Positions 1 to 8,575 of a stretch of 64,000 nt of DNA are shown piece by piece. The stretch is from positions 3,596,001-3,660,000 of the forward strand of contig NZ_CP086068.1 in the NCBI RefSeq assembly GCF_020783335.1, written 5' to 3'. A program made the position numbers and the translations under genes. The notes beneath the pieces are model-generated. The model did no database searches. It had not been told where the DNA came from and worked only from the letters and a program-made list of their open reading frames with translations. Source of the DNA: Mucilaginibacter daejeonensis. GTDB taxonomy: Bacteria > Bacteroidota > Bacteroidia > Sphingobacteriales > Sphingobacteriaceae. Numbering within the stretch: position 1 is the stretch's first letter; the number at the start of each line of letters is the position of its first letter.

Positions 1-731
1 TTGGCTATCTCGGCCGTGATCAAAGCGCCCCCCTTGATACCTGCCTCGATCACCACTGTAACATCGGCCATACCGGCCACAATGCGGTTACGCGCAGGGA
101 AGTTCTCGCGATCAGGCTTAGTGCCCGATGGGTACTCGGTGAGCAACCCACCGTTCAGCAACATCTTATCGGCCGTTTGTCGGTTCTGGCTCGGGTATAA
201 GCGGTCTAACCCATGGCCTAAAACACCTACCGTAGGCAATTCTGCTCGCAAGCTTTCCTTATGTGCGGCCACATCTATACCAGCGGCAAGCCCGCTCACG
301 ATCAGTACGCCGTATTGTTGCAGGTCGTCGATCAGTTGCTTACACAAGGCCCGGCCGTAGTCGGTCGCGTTACGGGTTCCTACGATGCTTACTGCGCGGC
401 GGTTGTTCAGATCGGCGTTGCCTTTACTATATAATAAAATGGGGGCGTCATTACAGTTCTTAAGCCGCTTGGGATAGCGCTCATCGGTATAAAAGATCAC
501 ATCGATCCCATGCTTCTTTACATAAGCTTCTTCAGCTTCGGCACGTTCCAGTGCCTGGGGTAGGTTGAGCTGCTCAATGATCCTGCTGCCAATGCCCGGC
601 ACTTTGGCGAAACGTGCCGCAGGCACCTCAAAAATTTTTTCGGGATGGCCAAAATAAGCCAGTAGTGATCTTGATAAGGTTGGGCCTATGCCTTTAATAA
701 AGGTGAGTGCCAATTGGTGTTTAAGTGACAT
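1..731 (-). CDS. dprA: DNA-processing protein DprA (3' end cut by the window)
   Basis: DprA loads RecA on incoming single-stranded DNA during transformation. Reading the minus strand from the ATG at 729-731 gives 243 residues with no stop before the window edge, so the C-terminus is missing. A helix-hairpin-helix-like stretch (VPGIGSRIIEQL, residues 44-55) is followed by the Rossmann-like DprA core, with VGTR (117-120), SGLAAGID (146-153) and FPARNRIVAG (211-220), the hallmark motifs of the family. A TACTTTG hexamer-like -7 box lies at 748-754, just upstream. It points away from the divergent blaI-type operon. A TfoX_N gene lies 16 kb away, but nothing links them directly. Identification is firm. 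Confidence 0.95.
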   Translation of the reverse strand, partial: MSLKHQLALTFIKGIGPTLSRSLLAYFGHPEKIFEVPAARFAKVPGIGSRIIEQLNLPQALERAEAEEAYVKKHGIDVIFYTDERYPKRLKNCNDAPILLYSKGNADLNNRRAVSIVGTRNATDYGRALCKQLIDDLQQYGVLIVSGLAAGIDVAAHKESLRAELPTVGVLGHGLDRLYPSQNRQTADKMLLNGGLLTEYPSGTKPDRENFPARNRIVAGMADVTVVIEAGIKGGALITAEIA

Positions 732-827
732 AAAAACGCGGCGCCACCAAAGTACAAAAACATATTACCCTTTAGGGTGAAAAAATTTTTTCTGAAAAAG
801 GGCCGTTTCACGCTAAAAAGAGCACTC

Positions 828-938
828 AACTACACAAATAGTTTGCAAACTATAAAAATAGTAGTATTTTCGTGTATTCGAACTATAAAAACAGTTGACC
901 AACTATTCGGATAGTTTACCCAAACTACTGATATAGTT
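828..938. promoter_or_regulatory. Array of five 16-bp AACTA-N6-TAGTT palindromic boxes
   Basis: Five imperfect copies of AACTAnnnnnnTAGTT lie at 828-843, 848-863, 881-896, 901-916 and 923-938. Box 2 ends TAGTA and box 3 has CAGTT; the other three match both half-sites. Start-to-start distances are 20, 33, 20 and 22 bp, close to whole helical turns. The array fills the space between dprA and the BlaI-type repressor gene, ending 23 bp before its start. BlaI/MecI dimers bind short dyads in their own promoters, so autoregulation by the downstream repressor is the natural inference. Confidence 0.8.
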
Positions 939-961
939 AGGGTTTTGGACCAAAAGAACGT

Positions 962-1345
962 ATGAAAGAATTGACTAAAGCAGAGGAAGAAGTAATGCAG
1001 ATCCTATGGAAACTGAAAGAGGGCATAGTGAAGCAGATACTGGAGAAAATGCCGGGCGACCCCAAGCCAGCGTACAACACAGTAAGCACGGTGGTGCGCG
1101 TATTGGAGACCAAAGGATTTGTTGACCACAAAGCCTACGGTAACTCCCATGTGTACTTCCCTATCGTGAGCGAGGAAGATTACAAGAAGTTCGCTTTTGA
1201 CAAAGTGATCAAGAGCTACTTCAACAACTCGTACAAAAGCCTGGTGTCATACCTGGTAAAAGAACAGAAACTTAACCTGAGCGAACTGGCAGAGCTGATC
1301 CTATTGGCCGAGCGCAGCCGCAAAAAGACCAACAACGATGAGTAA
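962..1345 (+). CDS. BlaI/MecI/CopY-family winged-helix repressor
   Basis: A 127-residue protein with the BlaI fold: a winged helix-turn-helix over residues 5-70 (LTKAEEEVMQILWKL opening, AYNTVSTVVRVLETKGFV recognition region) and a helical dimerisation tail. BlaI repressors hold down their own operon and are cleaved after activation of a partner membrane protease. The downstream M56 protease gene overlaps this one by 8 bp (1338-1345), so the two are probably translationally coupled. The five dyad boxes directly upstream are its likely operators. No beta-lactamase gene is adjacent, so the regulon is unknown; in Bacteroidota such pairs are often not tied to beta-lactam resistance. Confidence 0.92.
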   Translation: MKELTKAEEEVMQILWKLKEGIVKQILEKMPGDPKPAYNTVSTVVRVLETKGFVDHKAYGNSHVYFPIVSEEDYKKFAFDKVIKSYFNNSYKSLVSYLVKEQKLNLSELAELILLAERSRKKTNNDE

Positions 1346-2762
1346 TTGGATGCGCTATTTGCTTGAGGCCAATGCTTACCTGTGCGTAAGCTACGGCCTC
1401 TATTGGCTACTGCTACGCAAGCAAACCTTTTACACCGCCAACAGGACATATCTGCTCCTGAGCATAATGGTGTGCTTTGCGCTGCCAGCCATAAAAGTGA
1501 GCTTTGAACCGGTAACCTCAGCAATGAAGGACCCGGTGGCTAAGGCGTCGACCATGGTCGTGCATGCTGATCAGCGCTCCACTACCCTATCGCAGCCGCC
1601 CGTTGTAAAGCCATTTAAAGCCGCTAAGGCGATCTATTTGCTTGGATGCGCATCAACGCTCGTCTTAACATCGATGAGGCTTTACAGCGTCTTAAAATTG
1701 ATCGCTGGCAGGAAGGTGTATGTTATGGGAAATTATACGGTCGTTAAGGTCGCTAACGCGAAGGTTCCATTCTCATTTCTGCACTACATGTTCGTGAGCG
1801 ATGAGGCCGATGTGGATGAGACCATACTGCGCCACGAATGCGTGCACATGCGGCAAAATCACAGCATTGATATTCTGATCACAGAAGCACTGAAAGCGCT
1901 GTGCTGGTTCAACCCGGTGGTATACCTGCTGCAGAACAGCCTGAAGGCGGTGCACGAGTACGAGGCCGACCGCTGTGCCGCGCTTGATGAGACCGACCGC
2001 TATGTGGATCTGCTGATCGGGCAGGCCTGCCTAAGCAGCGGCATCCCGCTCACCAGCGATTTTTCTGATACGAAACTTTTAAAAACCAGAATAATGAAGC
2101 TCTATCAAAAACGCTCAGGTAGGTTAGCCAGGCTAAACTACCTTGCAGCACTACCCCTATCGGTAGGGATGCTCCTCGCATCCTCAGCTGCTTTCAGCAA
2201 AGATCACAGTTTGATCACCGTTCATTTGGTCGGCAGTGGATCACCAACAACAACCCACTATCGATCAAAGTATTTTGACTCAAAACATGAAGTATCTGTC
2301 GATATTGAAAAAGCGACCGTTCGGAATATTTTAATGACACCTGGCTACAAAGGGCCTGTCAAATTTCCACCACCAATGACAACGAGAGATACTAACCAAA
2401 AAGGTCCTATTAAGTTCCCGCCTCCGAGCCAGGTAAAACACAGAGAAAAAAGCAATGTTAAGTTCCCGCCACCGGCGATCGATCGTGGCATTGAAGCATC
2501 CAGCTCGTCAAAAGCAAGTGCCATACCTAGTGCTGAGGGTGTTGTTCCGCCCCCACCGCCGCCGCCTGCTTTGCCAAGATCATCAAAAGCACGTGCTATA
2601 AGAGGCAAGAATGGCTCCATTCCACCGCCCCCACCGCCGGTATCATCAAGAATACGCGCTACACCTAACAGCGATGGTTCGATCCCGCCGCCGCCACCGC
2701 CGCCGAGCACACAGCCGTCATCAACGAAAGCAAAAAAGCACGGCAAAACTAAGCATACCTGA
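1338..2762 (+). CDS. M56-family (BlaR1/MecR1-like) membrane metalloprotease with proline-rich tail
   Basis: The 474-residue protein has BlaR1-type membrane segments near residues 5-25, 36-55, 95-115 and 265-285. Zinc-protease motif HECVH is at 166-170 and a downstream HEYEAD (206-211) supplies the expected third ligand region. In BlaR1 this domain triggers repressor cleavage. The usual C-terminal penicillin-binding sensor is absent. Instead, after the last membrane segment, there are three KFPPP repeats (about residues 338, 358 and 374) and then three runs of six or seven prolines (about 404, 428 and 450) separated by similar Ser/Lys/Arg spacers. The tail probably lies in the periplasm. What it senses cannot be told from sequence. 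Confidence 0.85.
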   Translation: MSNWMRYLLEANAYLCVSYGLYWLLLRKQTFYTANRTYLLLSIMVCFALPAIKVSFEPVTSAMKDPVAKASTMVVHADQRSTTLSQPPVVKPFKAAKAIYLLGCASTLVLTSMRLYSVLKLIAGRKVYVMGNYTVVKVANAKVPFSFLHYMFVSDEADVDETILRHECVHMRQNHSIDILITEALKALCWFNPVVYLLQNSLKAVHEYEADRCAALDETDRYVDLLIGQACLSSGIPLTSDFSDTKLLKTRIMKLYQKRSGRLARLNYLAALPLSVGMLLASSAAFSKDHSLITVHLVGSGSPTTTHYRSKYFDSKHEVSVDIEKATVRNILMTPGYKGPVKFPPPMTTRDTNQKGPIKFPPPSQVKHREKSNVKFPPPAIDRGIEASSSSKASAIPSAEGVVPPPPPPPALPRSSKARAIRGKNGSIPPPPPPVSSRIRATPNSDGSIPPPPPPPSTQPSSTKAKKHGKTKHT

Positions 2763-2853
2763 TCGTTGATGTAACATACTACAATAAGCTGATAACTATC
2801 AAATTAATTTCTCGCCCCCCCAAAAAAAAGTAATTGATCAGATAGAAAACGAA

Positions 2854-3480
2854 CTACCCTTTTACGTAGATGACCTGCTTGGTCTCGAAGAACTCTTCCT
2901 CAAAATAGTTCTTCAGGAAGTATTGCTGAACGGCCAAACCCGATTCGGCAATTTCCTGTTCAAGGTCTCCCCCCTTCAAATACAGGATCCCGCTGGGTAA
3001 AGTGTTCTTCGCGCTTTTGGTGAATTTTCCTTTCACCCATGGATAAAAATCCTTCAACTGCGTTACCGCACGCGATACCACAAAATCGAATTTACCAGGC
3101 ACTTGTTCGGCCCTCGAATGAGTAGCTTTAAGGTTGGTCAAACCAATTGCCGACGATACCTCGGTGACCACTTTGATCTTTTTACCGATACTATCCACCA
3201 AATGGAACTGCGTTTCAGGGAACATGATAGCCAGCGGCACGCCGGGGAATCCCCCACCGGTGCCTACGTCAAGCACCTGCTCGCCAGGCAAAAAGCGCAT
3301 CACCTTAGCAATGCCCAATGAATGAAGCACATGGCGCTCGAAAAGCGAATCCATATCCTTGCGCGAGACCACGTTGATCTGCTGATTCCAGTATGGGTAT
3401 AACTCGCCCAACTGTGCATACTGTTCTTGCTGACGGGCGGTCAGCTCCGGAAAATATTTGGTAACGATACCAGCGTCCAT
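2854..3480 (-). CDS. rsmG: 16S rRNA (guanine527-N7)-methyltransferase RsmG
   Basis: RsmG (GidB) methylates N7 of G527 in 16S rRNA using S-adenosylmethionine; its loss gives low-level streptomycin resistance in many bacteria. At 208 residues it matches the usual family length. The family signature NVVSRKDMDSLFERHVLHSL lies at 37-56, the SAM-binding loop VLDVGTGGGFPG at 69-80 and SRAVTQL at 136-142. The start codon abuts the stop of the upstream sigma-factor gene with no gap, so the two are almost certainly co-transcribed and coupled. Confidence 0.96.
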   Translation of the reverse strand: MDAGIVTKYFPELTARQQEQYAQLGELYPYWNQQINVVSRKDMDSLFERHVLHSLGIAKVMRFLPGEQVLDVGTGGGFPGVPLAIMFPETQFHLVDSIGKKIKVVTEVSSAIGLTNLKATHSRAEQVPGKFDFVVSRAVTQLKDFYPWVKGKFTKSAKNTLPSGILYLKGGDLEQEIAESGLAVQQYFLKNYFEEEFFETKQVIYVKG

Positions 3481-4074
3481 CTATCGCTCTATACGGTTTA
3501 TGATATTGCCTAACAAGTATTTGGCCCTGAACAATTGTGCTTTAACGGTGCCCAGCGGCAGGTCGAGCTGCTGGGCGATCTCCTCGTACGAGAGCTCGTC
3601 AAAATACCTCAGCGTGAGCAAATTACGGTACCTTGGCGGCAAGCTTTCGATCAGCACCTTTAACTCTTCCGACTGCTGTTTTTTGATAGATGACTCCTCT
3701 GGGTTCAGCGTATCGGCCTTTATCTGTAGCGGGCGCTCATCCTCCTCGTCGTTCATTTGGTTGATCGATACGGTGTTGAGCTTTTTCTTGCGTAAAAAGT
3801 CGATACAATTATTGGTGGCTACCCTGAACAGCCAGGTACTGAAGGCGTAGTCAGGCTGGTATTTGTCCAGTTTCTCGAAAGCCTTCGCAAAGGTCTCTAC
3901 CGTGATATCCATCGCATCCTCGCGGTTATTCACCATTTTGAGCGACATGAAGTAGATCGAGTCCTTATAGCGCTGCATGAGGTCGGCATAAGCTTTTTGA
4001 TTACCCTCCCTGGCTTTCAGCACCAATTGGTAGTCGTTCTTAGCGTTCTCGGTAAAGTTTGCGTTCACTTCCAT
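3481..4074 (-). CDS. RNA polymerase sigma factor, ECF-type sigma-70 family
   Basis: A 197-residue sigma factor with region 2 at about residues 22-95 (YKDSIYFMSLKMVNNREDAMDIT, then FSTWLFRVATNNCIDFLRKK) and region 4 at 145-188 (LPPRYRNLLTLRY, then a helix-turn-helix ending GTVKAQLFRAK). Regions 1.1 and 3 are missing, as in ECF factors. An acidic linker (NDEEDERP, about 108-115) separates the two. No anti-sigma gene is adjacent. Instead the gene is nested between a membrane glycosyltransferase (10-bp overlap at 4065-4074) and rsmG (no gap), suggesting that it is made as part of a growth-linked operon. Target promoters are unknown. Confidence 0.9.
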   Translation of the reverse strand: MEVNANFTENAKNDYQLVLKAREGNQKAYADLMQRYKDSIYFMSLKMVNNREDAMDITVETFAKAFEKLDKYQPDYAFSTWLFRVATNNCIDFLRKKKLNTVSINQMNDEEDERPLQIKADTLNPEESSIKKQQSEELKVLIESLPPRYRNLLTLRYFDELSYEEIAQQLDLPLGTVKAQLFRAKYLLGNIINRIER

Positions 4075-5198
4075 TGGGTAGTTCGTGTAAAGGTTCCTAT
4101 TAGGCCAAATATGTTAATGAATAAAAAATAAAGCACATCATAGAACGGCAGGAACCAGATCAGGCCCGTACCGGTAAGTTTTTTTGCTGAGCTGTGGTAG
4201 ATCACGCCCTGCGTAAGCAACCGTAACAAGTAAGCCCCGCCAACAATGAACAAACCTATCGGCTGATCATACCTGAAATACAAGCAAAGCCCCAAAGCGA
4301 TGTAGAAGAATGAGCCGCTAAGCGCCTCGAACGTGAGCATACGCCGGTGCTTGTTGCGGTACAGCCTGCCCACGCCCATGTGGCGACGCTTTTGCCTGAA
4401 GTACGCACCTATCCCGCGTTTGCTTTCAGTGTAAATGAACGAATCGGGGTGTATCTCGATCGCGGTATTGGTAGGCGTGGCGTTACTGTTCACAAAAAGA
4501 TCATCATCACCGGCCATCACGTGCAGGTGCGATGCAAAGCCTTTGTTTTTGAAAAACAGCTCTTTAGTATAAGCTAAATTACGGCCGATGCCCATATATG
4601 CATCTTTTGCCAAGGCGGCCGAGAAGTAATTGATCGCGGTGTGCAAGGTCTCGAAACGGGTGAAAGCGTTGATAAAGCCACTACGGCGGGTATATGGCGA
4701 ATACCCCAGAACGATCTCGGTACCGGGCTGAAAATTGGAAGCCATGCGCGCCACCCAATAAGGCGAAGCAGGCTGACAGTCAGCATCAGTGAATAGCAAG
4801 TGATCGTATCTGGCGGCTTTGATACCCATGGTCAAGGCGAACTTTTTGCCGGTCTTGAATCGGCGGTGTTCTGTAACAGTAACCAATTTAAGATGAGGAT
4901 GTTTTCTGCTCAGCTCCTCAAGCACCTGTTCGGAACTATCGACCGAGCAATCGTTCACCACCACTACTTCAAAATTCGGATATCGTTGCTCCAATATCGC
5001 GGGCAGGTACAGGGCCAGATTCTCGGCCTCGTTGCGGGCACTGATGATGACCGAAATAGGCAGATCAACAGCAGATACATCGGTATCAGGCACCTGATAA
5101 GCGGCCAAACGGCGCTGGCGGATGAGCAAAAAACCCATTTGTGCTAAAAAACAGATCAGGAACAGAACTAATAAGGCCTGCGGTAAATATGGTGCCAA
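4065..5198 (-). CDS. Family 2 membrane glycosyltransferase
   Basis: The 377-residue protein has an N-terminal membrane segment (7-27), a GT-A catalytic domain and three C-terminal hydrophobic segments (about 288-310, 314-330 and 345-368). Catalytic features are a nucleotide-binding region starting SVIISARNEAEN (49-60), metal-binding DADC (138-141), a likely catalytic GDDD (230-233) and QKRRHMG (269-275), equivalent to the QxxRW motif of processive GT2 enzymes. It probably transfers a sugar at the cytoplasmic face of the inner membrane to a lipid or polysaccharide acceptor that cannot be named. It is the first gene of the leftward run with the sigma factor and rsmG. Confidence 0.88.
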   Translation of the reverse strand: MAPYLPQALLVLFLICFLAQMGFLLIRQRRLAAYQVPDTDVSAVDLPISVIISARNEAENLALYLPAILEQRYPNFEVVVVNDCSVDSSEQVLEELSRKHPHLKLVTVTEHRRFKTGKKFALTMGIKAARYDHLLFTDADCQPASPYWVARMASNFQPGTEIVLGYSPYTRRSGFINAFTRFETLHTAINYFSAALAKDAYMGIGRNLAYTKELFFKNKGFASHLHVMAGDDDLFVNSNATPTNTAIEIHPDSFIYTESKRGIGAYFRQKRRHMGVGRLYRNKHRRMLTFEALSGSFFYIALGLCLYFRYDQPIGLFIVGGAYLLRLLTQGVIYHSSAKKLTGTGLIWFLPFYDVLYFLFINIFGLIGTFTRTTQWK

Positions 5199-5308
5199 CT
5201 CTTAAAAAATATGATGCGCAAATTTGTTAAAATTAAGCGACTTGACCGTCAAATACTTTCAATTAAGAAGGCTTCGCCCGCTTGCAGGCGCCCTATCGGG
5301 GCGCGGGG

Positions 5309-5340
5309 TTTGGGCAGGGGGTTTATTATTAGTAATTTTG
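5309..5340 (+). promoter_or_regulatory. Candidate Bacteroidota promoter for tgt
   Basis: TTTG at 5309-5312 is followed after exactly 20 bp by TAATTTTG (5333-5340), matching the Bacteroidota -33/-7 consensus (TTTG, about 20 bp, TAnnTTTG). The tgt ATG at 5351 is only 10 bp further on, so the leader would be very short. A GC-rich inverted stretch (about 5270-5308) lies immediately upstream. Confidence 0.55.
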
Positions 5341-5350
5341 CCTCATCAAA

Positions 5351-6481
5351 ATGAAATTTGCTCTCACCGCTCAAGATAAACTCTCAAAGGCCCGCGCCGG
5401 CGAGATCACTACTGACCACGGCGTTATCCAAACGCCTATATTCATGCCTGTTGGCACCGCCGGAACGGTCAAGGCCGTACACCAGCGCGAACTAAAGGAC
5501 GACATTAAAGCCCAGATTATTTTGGGCAATACTTACCACCTTTACCTGCGCCCGGGGTTAGAGACCCTGGAAAAGGCAGGTGGCCTGCACAAGTTCAATG
5601 GCTGGGACCGCCCTATTTTGACGGATAGTGGTGGTTATCAGGTATATTCATTAAGTAATGCCCGCAAGATTAAGGAAGAAGGTGTGACCTTCCGCTCGCA
5701 CATTGATGGGTCCAAGCATTTGTTCACACCCGAGTCAGCTATGGACATCCAGCGGGTGATCGGTGCTGATATCATTATGGCATTTGATGAGTGCACGCCC
5801 TACCCTTGCGATTATGGCTACGCACGCCGTTCCATCGAGATGACGCACCGCTGGTTGAAGCGTTGCTGCGAGCGCGTGGATAGCACCGAGCCCAAATACG
5901 GCTACCATCAAAGCTTGTTCCCGATCGTGCAAGGATCTGTTTATAAGGACCTTCGCGAAAGATCGGCCGAAGTGATCGCCTCGTTCGGCCGTGAAGGGAA
6001 TGCCATCGGTGGCCTGTCAGTAGGTGAGCCGGCCGAGGAGATGTACGCCATGACTGAACTGGTTTGTAACATACTACCGGCCGATAAGCCCCGCTACCTG
6101 ATGGGCGTGGGTACGCCTGCTAACATATTGGAGAACATCGCTTTAGGTGTAGATATGTTCGACTGCGTGATGCCCACCCGTAATGCCCGCCACGGGTTAC
6201 TGTTTACCCGTAACGGCATCCTGAACATGCGCAACGAGAAGTGGAAGAACGACATGAGCCCTATTGATGAGGAAAGCGACCTTTGGGTAGACCGCGAGCA
6301 CAGCAAAGCTTACCTGCGTCACCTGATCGCCTCGGGCGAGTTATTGGGTGGTCAGATAGCCAGCTTGCACAACTTGCATTTTTATCTGTGGCTGGTGACC
6401 GAGGCACGCAATAAGATAATTAGCGGCGAGTTCTATAGCTGGAAGAACGCCATGGTCACCAAATTATCGCAACGCCTGTAA
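5351..6481 (+). CDS. tgt: tRNA-guanine transglycosylase (queuine tRNA-ribosyltransferase)
   Basis: Tgt swaps guanine 34 of GUN-anticodon tRNAs for the queuosine precursor preQ1. At 376 residues it has the family's normal size. The general-base aspartate is in TDSGGYQVYS (D92) and the nucleophile in DMFDCVMPTR (D271), with the following RNARHGLLF conserved. The zinc site is unusual: where other bacterial enzymes have CxCxxC, this one reads DEESDLWVDREH (306-317), with no cysteine. The fourth ligand position, the histidine of LHNLHFYLWL (H340), remains. The stop overlaps the start of the next gene (TAATG), which indicates coupling to the LptF/G-family gene. Confidence 0.95.
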   Translation: MKFALTAQDKLSKARAGEITTDHGVIQTPIFMPVGTAGTVKAVHQRELKDDIKAQIILGNTYHLYLRPGLETLEKAGGLHKFNGWDRPILTDSGGYQVYSLSNARKIKEEGVTFRSHIDGSKHLFTPESAMDIQRVIGADIIMAFDECTPYPCDYGYARRSIEMTHRWLKRCCERVDSTEPKYGYHQSLFPIVQGSVYKDLRERSAEVIASFGREGNAIGGLSVGEPAEEMYAMTELVCNILPADKPRYLMGVGTPANILENIALGVDMFDCVMPTRNARHGLLFTRNGILNMRNEKWKNDMSPIDEESDLWVDREHSKAYLRHLIASGELLGGQIASLHNLHFYLWLVTEARNKIISGEFYSWKNAMVTKLSQRL

Positions 6482-7590
6482 TGTCTAACTTTTTGAACCG
6501 ATACATCAAGATACTGGACTGGTACATCATTAAAAAGTACCTGGGCACGTTCGTGTTCACGCTTTCGCTGTTCCTGGTGATCATTGTGGTATTTGACGTT
6601 TCGGAGCACTTGGACGACTTTTTGAAAAGCAAGGCACCGTTGAGCGCCATCGTTTTCCAATATTACGGCGGCTACCTGCCCTACTATGCCAATATTCTGC
6701 TACCGCTGATCAACTTTTTGGCGGTGATATTCTTTACGGCCAAAATGGCCAACCAGACCGAGATCGTGCCCATTTTGAGTGGCAAAGTAAGCTTTAATCG
6801 CTTCCTGAGGCCTTATTTTATATCCTCCGGCGTCATCTTTATCGTTTTCTTTTTCGGTAACGTATATTTTATACCTTACACTAACCAGTTGAGTGTCAAG
6901 TATGCCAATACCTATACAAACGATACCGACCCCACATTGAAGCAGCTGCATATGCAGTTGGACAAACACACTTTCGTTTACCTCGAATCGTACGATAACG
7001 TTGTGCATTCGGGCTACAATTTCATGATGGAGAAATTCGACGGTGACGTGATCAAGGAGAAACTGACCGCCCCGCGTATCACTTACGACTCGCTTAAGCG
7101 CACCTGGTCATTGCTGGATGTGCAGGTACGGTATGTGAATGGCCTGAAGGAGCAATTCCTACAGATACCCCGTAAAGATACCACGCTGGACATGCGCCCA
7201 TCCGATTTTGAGGCCAATAACGATATCAATACTAATATCTACAGAGCCATCCCAACTAAAGAACTGGCCAAACGGATAGAAAAAGAGAAGATACGCGGCA
7301 CAGGCCGCTTGGTAGAATTACGCCTGGAGATGTTTAGGCGCTATGTTTACCCGTTCTCGGCCTTCGTGCTTACGCTGATCGGTGTGTCCATATCCTCGCG
7401 TAAGGTACGCGGTGGTATAGGTCTGCCTTTGGGTATAGGCATCTTGCTATGCTTTTTATATATCGTGATCGACCGGTTCGCTAACGTGTTCTCGCTCAAG
7501 GCTAACCTGCCGCCTATCATCGCGGTATTCATCCCTAACCTTTTATTCGGACTAACCGGGTTATATTTGCTGCGCAAAGCCCCTAAATAG
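6481..7590 (+). CDS. LptF/LptG-family permease (YjgP/YjgQ)
   Basis: A 369-residue inner-membrane protein. Two or three hydrophobic segments at the N-terminus (about 20-45, 65-85 and 105-130), a periplasmic domain, and three more near the C-terminus (about 285-305, 315-335 and 340-362) are the layout of the LptF/LptG half of the lipopolysaccharide export ABC transporter LptB2FG. The opening ILDWYIIKKYLGTFVFTL is typical. Sequence alone does not separate LptF from LptG. It starts inside the tgt stop codon (one-base overlap), an arrangement that suggests one transcript. Confidence 0.9.
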   Translation: MSNFLNRYIKILDWYIIKKYLGTFVFTLSLFLVIIVVFDVSEHLDDFLKSKAPLSAIVFQYYGGYLPYYANILLPLINFLAVIFFTAKMANQTEIVPILSGKVSFNRFLRPYFISSGVIFIVFFFGNVYFIPYTNQLSVKYANTYTNDTDPTLKQLHMQLDKHTFVYLESYDNVVHSGYNFMMEKFDGDVIKEKLTAPRITYDSLKRTWSLLDVQVRYVNGLKEQFLQIPRKDTTLDMRPSDFEANNDINTNIYRAIPTKELAKRIEKEKIRGTGRLVELRLEMFRRYVYPFSAFVLTLIGVSISSRKVRGGIGLPLGIGILLCFLYIVIDRFANVFSLKANLPPIIAVFIPNLLFGLTGLYLLRKAPK

Positions 7591-7669
7591 TCTGCCGGCG
7601 TAGTGCTCTTGTGGTCGCGTAATAGATGCGATATACAGGGTATACGTCTTTATATTTCTTTACAGCTCA

Positions 7670-8575
7670 ATGTCATCCAGTCAAAACGCATCTGCTCAAC
7701 TTAATAAGAACCTGCTCATTCTGCACTTCACCGTTTTCATATGGGGTTTTACAGGCATACTGGGCAACCTGATCACTATGACCGCCGTTAACCTGGTGTG
7801 GTACCGGGTGCTGATCGCGTTCGCTACGCTGTTCCTGTACTTTAAATTCAATAAAAAGCATTTCAGCATCGATCGCAGCACCTTTCTGAAACTGATCCTC
7901 ACCGGGGCGCTGGTGGGCGGGCACTGGATCTTGTTCTTTCAGGCCATCAAGGTATCCAATGTCTCGATCACGCTGGTGTGCCTATCTTCTACCACACTGT
8001 TCACGGCTATTTTTGAGCCGCTGATCAACCGTAAACCCATTTCTAAGCTCGAGATACTATCGGGCATACTGATCATTATAGGCATTGTCCTGATCTTTAA
8101 ATTTGAAACACAGTACACCTTAGGTATCACGCTTGGGCTGCTTTGTGCGTCCGCATCGAGCCTGTTCTCTATCATCAATTCGCGCCAGGTCAAAACCACC
8201 CATCCTACCATCATTTCCTTTTATGAGCTGATCGGCGCGTTCTTTTGGATAACTATATATATGCTCCTTAGCGGAACGTTCACCGACCTGCAGATACCCC
8301 AGGGTGAAGACATTGGCTACCTGATCATTCTGGGCACTATATGTACTTCCCTGGCCTACGTTGCAGGGGTGTCGGTCATGCGCGAACTATCAGCTTTTAA
8401 AGTAGCCCTGATCACCAATCTGGAGCCTGTATACGGCATCGTTATGGCCTTTATGTTTTTCGGAGACCTGCATACCATGAGCATTGGCTTTTGGGCTGGC
8501 GCCGTGGTCATCCTGTCTACCATCTTCCTTTTTCCGGTGGTTCAGCGCAACATTGGGCGCCTTAAAAATCGCTGA
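7670..8575 (+). CDS. EamA-family (drug/metabolite superfamily) transporter
   Basis: The 301-residue protein has about ten hydrophobic segments in two homologous five-helix halves, the EamA/DMT layout. The first half begins LLILHFTVFIWGFTGILG, and the second half carries the repeated TNLEPVYGIVMAFMFFGD motif at about 250-268, typical of the family's ninth helix region. It should export a small metabolite from the cytoplasm. The substrate cannot be inferred, and the neighbours (an LptF/G permease 79 bp upstream and a gene-free region downstream) give no help. Confidence 0.88.
   Translation: MSSSQNASAQLNKNLLILHFTVFIWGFTGILGNLITMTAVNLVWYRVLIAFATLFLYFKFNKKHFSIDRSTFLKLILTGALVGGHWILFFQAIKVSNVSITLVCLSSTTLFTAIFEPLINRKPISKLEILSGILIIIGIVLIFKFETQYTLGITLGLLCASASSLFSIINSRQVKTTHPTIISFYELIGAFFWITIYMLLSGTFTDLQIPQGEDIGYLIILGTICTSLAYVAGVSVMRELSAFKVALITNLEPVYGIVMAFMFFGDLHTMSIGFWAGAVVILSTIFLFPVVQRNIGRLKNR

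Noticed and set aside
828..938. Regularly spaced repeats as a CRISPR array
   Set aside because: Repeats are 16 bp dyads with 4-17 bp gaps, too short for spacers, and sit directly before a repressor gene. No cas gene is present.
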